Of a stretch of 64,000 nucleotides of DNA, positions 59,102-64,000 are shown in pieces. The notes beneath the pieces are model-generated. The model worked only from the letters and a program-made list of their open reading frames with translations, was not told the origin of the DNA and ran no database searches. A program made the translations under genes and the position numbers. Source of the DNA: Streptomyces lasiicapitis (GTDB lineage: Bacteria; Actinomycetota; Actinomycetes; Streptomycetales; Streptomycetaceae); contig NZ_BMNG01000006.1 in assembly GCF_014646335.1 (NCBI RefSeq), positions 286,625-350,624 of the forward strand. Direction: 5' to 3'. The first letter of the stretch is position 1. Each line of letters starts with the position of its first letter.

Positions 59102-60466
59102 GTGCGGGAGTTCATCGTCGAGGCCGACGGCGGCTCCCGGGGCAACCCGGGGCCCGCGGGCTACGGCGCGGTCGTCATCGACGCGGAGTCCGGGGAGACC
59201 CTGGCGGAGGCCGCCGAGTACATCGGCGTCGCGACGAACAACGTCGCCGAGTACAAGGGCCTGGTCGCGGGCCTCAAGGCGGCCCACGCCCTGGACCCGG
59301 CGGCGCAGGTCCATGTCCGCATGGACTCCAAGCTGGTCGTCGAGCAGATGTCGGGCCGCTGGAAGATCAAGCACCCCGACATGAAGCCCCTCGCGGCCGA
59401 GGCGGCGCGGGTTCTGCCCGCCGCCCAGGTGACGTACGAGTGGATCCCCCGCGAGAAGAACAAGCACGCGGACCGGCTCGCCAACGAGGCGATGGACGCG
59501 GGCAAGCGGGGCGAGCAGTGGTCGCCCTCGGCGTCCACTGCGGAGCTGGACCGGCCCGCGCGGGCGGGGCGCTCGACCGCGGGCGTCGGTGCTCCGGCCG
59601 GTCCGCCCGGGGACGCGGCCGCTGGTGCGGCGAAGGCGCGGGCGGCGATGGCGGGGGCGGGGGCGGGGGCTGCTGGGACGCCCGCTTCCGGTGTTTCTGC
59701 CGTCTCTGCCGTTTCTGGTGTTTCCGGTACGGCGGCGGGGGCCGAGGCCGATGTGCGTGCGGCGCGGTCCGTCGCGGCCGGGGCCGGGGCGAGTGAGGCC
59801 GTCACGGCGGCTCCGCCCGTCGGCTGGGGCGCGTCCGCCGACCTCGGCGCCCCCGCGACCTTCGTGCTGCTGCGCCACGGCGAGACCCCGCTGACGCCCC
59901 AGAAGCGCTTCTCCGGCAGCGGCGGCAGCAATCCGTCCCTCTCCGACATCGGCCGGGAGCAGGCGGTCCGGGTCGCCGCCGCGCTGGCCGCCCGCGGCAC
60001 CGTACAAGCCGTTGTCTCCTCCCCGCTCCTGCGCTGCCAGGAGACCGCCCGCACCGTCGCCGCCCGGCTCGGACTCGACGTACACCTCGAAGAGGGCCTG
60101 CGCGAGGCGGACTTCGGGGACTGGGAGGGGCTGACCTTCGCGGAGGTGCGCGAGCGGCAGCCCGACGAGCTGAACGCGTGGCTGGCGTCGGCGGACGTCG
60201 CGCCGCCCGGCGGGGAGTCCTTCGCCGAGGTCACGACGCGGGTCGAGGCAGCGCGCGAGAAGCTCCTTGCCGCGTACGCGGGCCGTACCGTGCTGCTCGT
60301 CACGCACGTCACGCCCATCAAGACCCTGGTCCGGCTCGCGCTCGGCGCGCCCCCGGAGTCGCTGTTCCGCATGGAGCTTTCGGCGGCGTCGCTGTCGGCG
60401 GTGGCGTACTACGGGGACGGCAACGCGAGCGTGCGGCTGCTGAACGACACGGCGCACTTGCGCTGA
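59102..60466 (+). CDS. bifunctional RNase HI / acid phosphatase
   Basis: A 454-residue two-domain enzyme. Residues 1-140 form an RNase HI domain with VEADGGSRGNPGPAGYGAVV, NNVAEYKGLVAGL, VRMDSKLVVEQMSG and KHADRLANEAMD, holding the four acidic catalytic residues. An Ala/Gly/Val-rich linker (about 145-255) leads to a histidine phosphatase (about 257-454) with FVLLRHGETPLTPQ and EGLREADFGDWEGLTFAEVR. S. coelicolor SCO2299 and M. tuberculosis Rv2228c are proven or likely enzymes of this type; the phosphatase has been linked to alpha-ribazole phosphate in B12 synthesis in some species. GTG 59102 follows AAGGGGCGGGC. It is the last gene of the Nif3 operon. Confidence 0.93.
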   Translation: MREFIVEADGGSRGNPGPAGYGAVVIDAESGETLAEAAEYIGVATNNVAEYKGLVAGLKAAHALDPAAQVHVRMDSKLVVEQMSGRWKIKHPDMKPLAAEAARVLPAAQVTYEWIPREKNKHADRLANEAMDAGKRGEQWSPSASTAELDRPARAGRSTAGVGAPAGPPGDAAAGAAKARAAMAGAGAGAAGTPASGVSAVSAVSGVSGTAAGAEADVRAARSVAAGAGASEAVTAAPPVGWGASADLGAPATFVLLRHGETPLTPQKRFSGSGGSNPSLSDIGREQAVRVAAALAARGTVQAVVSSPLLRCQETARTVAARLGLDVHLEEGLREADFGDWEGLTFAEVRERQPDELNAWLASADVAPPGGESFAEVTTRVEAAREKLLAAYAGRTVLLVTHVTPIKTLVRLALGAPPESLFRMELSAASLSAVAYYGDGNASVRLLNDTAHLR

Positions 60467-60495
60467 GGGGTACGTGGCGCCGTCCGGTTCTTGTG

Positions 60496-61131
60496 TCAGC
60501 GCAGGGCCGCCGCCTCCCGGGCCAGGGACTCCACGCGCGCCCAGTCCTTCGCCGCGACCGCGTCGGCCGGGAGCATCCAGCTTCCGCCGACGCAGCCGAC
60601 GTTCGTGAGGCCCAGGTAGGCGGGGGCGGAGGCGGCGGAGATGCCGCCGGTGGGGCAGAAGCGGGCCTGCGGCAGCGGTCCTGCGAGGGACTTCAGGTAG
60701 GCGGTCCCGCCCGCGGCCTCCGCCGGGAAGAACTTCATCTCCTCCACCCCCTCCTCCAGGAGCGCCACGACCTCCGAGGTCGTCGACACCCCCGGCAGGA
60801 ACGGCACCCCTGACGCCTTCATCGCGTCGAGCAGGGTCGGGGTCCAGCCGGGGCTGACGAGGAAGCGGGCGCCCGCGTCGACCGAGTCCGCGACGTTCCG
60901 CGCCGAGATGACCGTCCCCGCGCCGACGACCGCGTCCGGGACGCCGTCCGCGATCGCCCGGATCGCGTCCAGGGCGACGGGGGTCCGCAGCGTCACCTCG
61001 ATCGCCGGAAGCCCCCCTGCGACGAGCGCCCGCGCGAGCGGGATGGCGTGGTCGATGTCCTCGACGACGACTACGGGGACGACGGGGGCCAAATCCAACA
61101 CGGAGCCCTTGACGGCGGCAACGGGGTTCAT
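60496..61131 (-). CDS. eda: bifunctional KDPG / 4-hydroxy-2-oxoglutarate aldolase
   Basis: A 211-residue class I aldolase of the KDPG/KHG family. AIEVTLRTPVALDAIRAI carries the catalytic Glu and Arg, and the Schiff-base Lys is in EEMKFFPAEAAGG; VVGAGTVISARNVADSVDAG and the phosphate site GGISAASAPAYLGL also fit. It splits 2-keto-3-deoxy-6-phosphogluconate or 4-hydroxy-2-oxoglutarate. No phosphogluconate dehydratase is adjacent. ATG 61131 gives the family length; a longer frame runs through the repeat and is rejected. It converges with the RNase H/phosphatase gene. Confidence 0.92.
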   Translation of the reverse strand: MNPVAAVKGSVLDLAPVVPVVVVEDIDHAIPLARALVAGGLPAIEVTLRTPVALDAIRAIADGVPDAVVGAGTVISARNVADSVDAGARFLVSPGWTPTLLDAMKASGVPFLPGVSTTSEVVALLEEGVEEMKFFPAEAAGGTAYLKSLAGPLPQARFCPTGGISAASAPAYLGLTNVGCVGGSWMLPADAVAAKDWARVESLAREAAALR

Positions 61132-61204
61132 GGGCTCATCGTGCCCCGCCCCCTGCACCCTGCGCAAAGCCCATTGCGCAGGCCGCAACGGGGTCGCCCC
61201 GTCC

Positions 61205-61452
61205 GTGCCGCCGCTCCCCGTCTGGGGCTCCGCCCCTTTCCCCCTGTCGGCGCTCCGCGCCTCGTCCTCAAGCGCCGGACGGGCTGGTGGTGCCGGCTGA
61301 TTGCCGTCGTGCCAGTTAGGGCGGGGGGGAAAATGGCCTGTCCGGGGCTGGGGTGTTTCAGCCCGTCCGGCGTTTGAGGACGAGGCCGTCAAGGCCGATC
61401 AGCGGGGTCCAGGGGCGGCAGCCCCTGGTTACGGGAAGGGGCGGGACTGGGG
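61205..61452. repeat. dispersed intergenic repeat, copy 5 (long inverted pair)
   Basis: The forward half (about 61216-61285) and the inverted half (about 61359-61450) carry a near-perfect inverted repeat of about 28 bp (CTCAAGCGCCGGACGGGCTG against CAGCCCGTCCGGCGTTTGAG). The spacer is about 75 bp. It fills the gap between the aldolase start and the YaaA stop; no gene is seen within 61132-61478. Confidence 0.78.
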
Positions 61453-61478
61453 CGCACCCCGCGAGGGCCCACGCAGCC

Positions 61479-62279
61479 TCAGTGGATGTCCCGCACCACC
61501 ACATCCAGAGCCCAGGCCCGCCCGGCCCGGCCGGGCGTCTCCGCTTCCACCACGTACCCCAGATCCCGCAAAGCGGTGACCAGCTCAGCCGGCCCGGCGG
61601 GGTCGACCCCGGCCGAAAGAAGGGCCCGCACCATCCGCCCCTTCGTCGCCTTGTTGAAGTGGGAGACGACGGACCGCCGCTCCACCCCGTCCACGACCTG
61701 CGCGTGCAGCACCCGCACGGTGGCAGTCCGCCCGGCAACCTCCCCCTTGGCCCGCCAAGCGGCGGCATACGCCGACGACCGCAGGTCGAGGACGAGCCCA
61801 CCCCCCGCGGCCTCGGGCAGCACGGCGGCCATGGGCCCGCGCCAGTGGGCCCCGAGCGCGCCGAGCCCCGGCAGCTTCACCCCCATCGAGCACCGGTAGG
61901 AGGGAATCCGGTCGGTCACCCCGACGGCGCCCCACAACCCGGAGAAGACGAGCAACGAACGCGCCGCACGCCGCTTGGCGGCAGCGTCGAGCGAACCGAG
62001 GTCGAGGGCGTCGTACAGGACACCGGTGTAGATCTCCCCGGCGGGCCGCGCGCCCGCGGTCCGCAGCTCGACGTTCTTCGCGACCTCCCCCCGCAGCCCT
62101 TCGCTGAGCCCGAGCACCTCGCGCGCCTTGTCCTCGTCCGCCGCGCACAGCTCGACCAGTTCGTCCAGGACGGCGGCGCGCGCGTCGGCGAGCCCCGGCA
62201 GGGACAGCGACTCCGGCTTCAGGGGCGCCCCACGCCCGGACGCGGCCTTGCCTTCGGACGGCGGCAACAGGACGAGCAC
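61479..62279 (-). CDS. yaaA: YaaA-family peroxide-stress/iron-handling protein (DUF328)
   Basis: A 266-residue protein of the YaaA family, which in E. coli lowers free iron during peroxide stress and has a DNA-binding fold. LVLLPPSEGKAASGRGAPLK, AGEIYTGVLYDALDLGSLDA, LVFSGLWGAVGVTDRIPSYR, CSMGVKLPGLGAL and VVSHFNKATKGRMVRALL are all family signatures. GTG 62279 has GGAGAAG in front. It is divergent from the RNB nuclease gene, and a repeat lies downstream. Confidence 0.92.
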   Translation of the reverse strand: MLVLLPPSEGKAASGRGAPLKPESLSLPGLADARAAVLDELVELCAADEDKAREVLGLSEGLRGEVAKNVELRTAGARPAGEIYTGVLYDALDLGSLDAAAKRRAARSLLVFSGLWGAVGVTDRIPSYRCSMGVKLPGLGALGAHWRGPMAAVLPEAAGGGLVLDLRSSAYAAAWRAKGEVAGRTATVRVLHAQVVDGVERRSVVSHFNKATKGRMVRALLSAGVDPAGPAELVTALRDLGYVVEAETPGRAGRAWALDVVVRDIH

Positions 62280-62415
62280 GATCGCTTCTCCGATTTCGTT
62301 CGGGGTACGGAATTCACTCGCGGCACGGAATGAGTCGCGTACGAAATGAGGGGGTGCGGCCCCTCGCGAAAGGGTACGGGGTGCCGACCCAGGAACCCCG
62401 TCCTACGCTCGGTGC

Positions 62416-63888
62416 ATGCCCCGCCGTCAGCTCCACGTGACCGGCGCAGCCGAGGCTCCGCTGCGGCCCGCGCTGCACGACCTGCGCACCAGGCTCGACG
62501 TGCCGGAGACCTTCCCGGCCGCCGTGCTCGCGGACGCCGAACGCGCCGCGGCGGCCCCGCGCCTCCCGGACGAGGACGCCACAGCCGTCCCCTTCTTCAC
62601 CGTCGACCCGCCCACGTCCGTCGACCTCGACCAGGCGATGCACCTGTCGCGGCGGACGGGCGGCGGCTTCCGGGTGCGGTACGCGATCGCGGACGTGGCG
62701 GCGTACGTCACTCCCTCGGGCCCGCTCGACACCGAGGCGCACCGCCGCGTCACCACCCTCTACTTCCCCGACGGGAAGATCCCCCTGCACCCCGCCGCGC
62801 TCAGCGAGGGCGCGGCCAGCCTGCTGCCCGACCAGACCTGCCCGGCCGTCCTGTGGACGATCGACCTGGACGCGGACGGCCGCGCGGAGCGCACCGACGT
62901 GCGCCGCGCCCTGGTCCGCAGCCGCGCCAAGCTCGACTACGACGGCGTGCAGCGCGCCATCGACGCGGGCACCGCCGAGGAGCCGCTCGCCCTGCTCGCG
63001 GACATCGGACGCCTCCGCGAACAACTGGAGGTCGAGCGCGGCGGCATCTCGCTGAACGTGCCCGAGCAGGAGGTGACCGAGAACGACGGGCGGTACGAAC
63101 TCGGCTTCCGCGCCCCGCTGCCCGCCGACGGCTGGAACGCCCAGATCTCCCTGCTGACCGGCATGGCCGCCGCCGAGCTCATGATCGCCTCCGGCACCGG
63201 CATCCTGCGTACGCTGCCGATCGCCCCCGACGGCGCGGTCGGCCGCCTGCACCACACCGCGAAGGCCCTCGGCATCGAGTGGCCGCACCACGTCCCGTAC
63301 GCGCGGCTCGTGCGGTCCCTGGACCCGCGCGAACCGCGCCACGCGGCGTTCCTGCAGGAGTGCACGACGCTGCTGCGCGGCGCGGGGTACACGGCGTTCG
63401 GAGGCGGCGGGGCAGCTACCGGGGAAGGGGTCCCGGAGCTGACGACGCACGCCGCGGTGGCCGCGCCGTACGCGCACTGCACCGCGCCCCTGCGCCGCCT
63501 CGTCGACCGCTACGCCGCCGAGCTGTGCCTCGCCGCGTGCGCGGGCGTGGAGCCGCCCCAGTGGGCGCTCGCCGCGCTGCCCGTCCTGCCCCAGGAGATG
63601 GCCGAGGGCACGCGGCGGGCCAACTCCGTGGAGCGCAGTTGCGTGGACATCGTCGAGGCGGCCCTCCTGAAGGACCGGGTCGGGGAGGTCTTCGACGGGG
63701 TCGTGGTCGACGTGAAGGAACACGAACCGACCGTCGGGACGGTGCAGTTGACGGATCCGGCGGTGGTCGCCCGCATCGAGGCCGCTGCGTCGAGCGGTGC
63801 GGGTGGGCTGCCGTTGGGGGAGCGGCTGCGGGTCCGGCTCACCCAAGCGGATCCGGGGCTGGCGAAGGTGCTGTTCGCTCCGGCGTGA
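62416..63888 (+). CDS. RNB-domain 3'-5' exoribonuclease
   Basis: A 490-residue RNase II/R-type nuclease. The catalytic RNB site is FFTVDPPTSVDLDQAMHLSR, where the aspartates bind Mg2+, and VRYAIADVAAYVTPSGPLDT, YFPDGKIPLHPAALSEGAAS and AAPYAHCTAPLRRLVDRYAA are family segments. The cold-shock and S1 RNA-binding ends of full RNase R are absent, as is usual for the short actinobacterial type. It would degrade RNA from the 3' end. ATG 62416 is used. Its 3' end overlaps the convergent next gene by 50 bp. Confidence 0.92.
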   Translation: MPRRQLHVTGAAEAPLRPALHDLRTRLDVPETFPAAVLADAERAAAAPRLPDEDATAVPFFTVDPPTSVDLDQAMHLSRRTGGGFRVRYAIADVAAYVTPSGPLDTEAHRRVTTLYFPDGKIPLHPAALSEGAASLLPDQTCPAVLWTIDLDADGRAERTDVRRALVRSRAKLDYDGVQRAIDAGTAEEPLALLADIGRLREQLEVERGGISLNVPEQEVTENDGRYELGFRAPLPADGWNAQISLLTGMAAAELMIASGTGILRTLPIAPDGAVGRLHHTAKALGIEWPHHVPYARLVRSLDPREPRHAAFLQECTTLLRGAGYTAFGGGGAATGEGVPELTTHAAVAAPYAHCTAPLRRLVDRYAAELCLAACAGVEPPQWALAALPVLPQEMAEGTRRANSVERSCVDIVEAALLKDRVGEVFDGVVVDVKEHEPTVGTVQLTDPAVVARIEAAASSGAGGLPLGERLRVRLTQADPGLAKVLFAPA

Positions 63889-64000
63889 GCGCGGCGACCA
63901 GCGCCCGCGGGTCGTCCGCGTGCAGCCGCACCACCCGCGCCCGCGCGCGCAGCCCCATGGGGCGTACGAAGTCGACGGGCCGGGCGAGTTCGACGGTGAC
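63839..64000 (-). CDS. C-terminal fragment of an unidentified protein
   Basis: An open frame enters from the right edge and ends at TGA (63839-63841), giving 53 residues: VTVELARPVDFVRPMGLRAR then ARVVRLHADDPRALVAAL and a Pro-rich end. Codon use is that of a real Streptomyces gene. The stop lies inside the RNB gene, so the two 3' ends overlap by 50 bp. The family is not recognised from this short part. Confidence 0.55.
   Translation of the reverse strand, partial: VTVELARPVDFVRPMGLRARARVVRLHADDPRALVAALTPERTAPSPAPDPLG

Noticed and set aside
57440..60457. A 1005-codon minus-strand ORF across the Nif3, zinc-ribbon and RNase H genes
   Set aside because: It is antisense to three well-recognised genes and its translation is Arg/Leu/Gly-rich and without a motif. 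It is a high-GC shadow frame.

Overview
The window is a stretch of Streptomyces chromosome. The DNA is very GC-rich with strong third-position GC bias. Many starts are GTG, and several gene families are typical of the genus: an SCO2322-family protein, a bifunctional RNase H/acid phosphatase, XRE/anti-sigma-type ATPase pairs, and dispersed repeats after stop codons. No tRNA, rRNA, CRISPR array, transposase or prophage gene was seen. The region reads as core or near-core chromosome.

Layout. 1-6.7 kb: tail of an unknown gene, an O-methyltransferase, an MHS-family transporter, a GT87-PAP2 fusion and a convergent membrane protein. 6.9-9.6 kb: divergent cyp125-like P450 and fadA5-like thiolase. 9.9-10.3 kb: a secreted lysozyme-like protein with a long leader. 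10.6-16.8 kb: a five-gene operon behind a cobalamin riboswitch (ECF S, fused A, T, and two secreted or anchored proteins). 16.9-18.9 kb: a 3-alpha-HSD-like SDR and an MBL hydrolase. 19-22.7 kb: an XRE/ATPase/flavoprotein/NUDIX module. 22.9-28.9 kb: aldehyde dehydrogenase, ferredoxin, a KstR-like repressor, then divergently a glycosyltransferase-methyltransferase-toroid operon. 29-34 kb: small membrane protein, lipoprotein, and an SBP/VWA operon. 34-39.8 kb: an F420-type oxidoreductase, a proline/glutamine-rich membrane protein, an amidase, a methyltransferase and an MFS fusion. 40-43.6 kb: a fused acyl-CoA dehydrogenase and an Ltp1-like thiolase. 43.6-51 kb: a DHA2 exporter, two two-component systems and a serine hydrolase. 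51.1-54.3 kb: a ChsH3-like hydratase, an alcohol dehydrogenase and an HSD4A-like SDR. 54.6-64 kb: housekeeping genes (siderophore-binding protein, Nif3, zinc-ribbon protein, RNase H/phosphatase, KDPG aldolase, YaaA, RNB nuclease).

The main result is a dispersed set of genes resembling the sterol side-chain branch of the mycobacterial KstR regulon: CYP125, ferredoxin, ADH, ALDH, FadE34-like, ChsH3-like, HSD4A-like, FadA5, Ltp1, an Rv3520c-like F420 oxidoreductase and KstR itself. They are interleaved with unrelated genes. Seven 14-bp sites fitting or nearly fitting the KstR consensus TnnAACnnGTTnnA lie in the promoters of cyp125, fadA5, an MBL hydrolase, aldh, the GT/MT/toroid operon, fadE and chsH3. 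A second palindrome, CTGACnnnnnGTCAG, occurs in front of four of these steroid-type genes. Ring-degradation genes (kstD, ksh, hsa), a steroid CoA ligase and mce4 are absent from the window, so the visible gene set covers only side-chain oxidation. The GT/MT/toroid operon has no described place in sterol catabolism and is the most interesting candidate for something new.

The second notable system is the B12-riboswitch operon. It pairs an ECF transporter with a secreted alpha/alpha-toroid protein and a small secreted protein. This layout recalls the two domains of intrinsic factor and transcobalamin.
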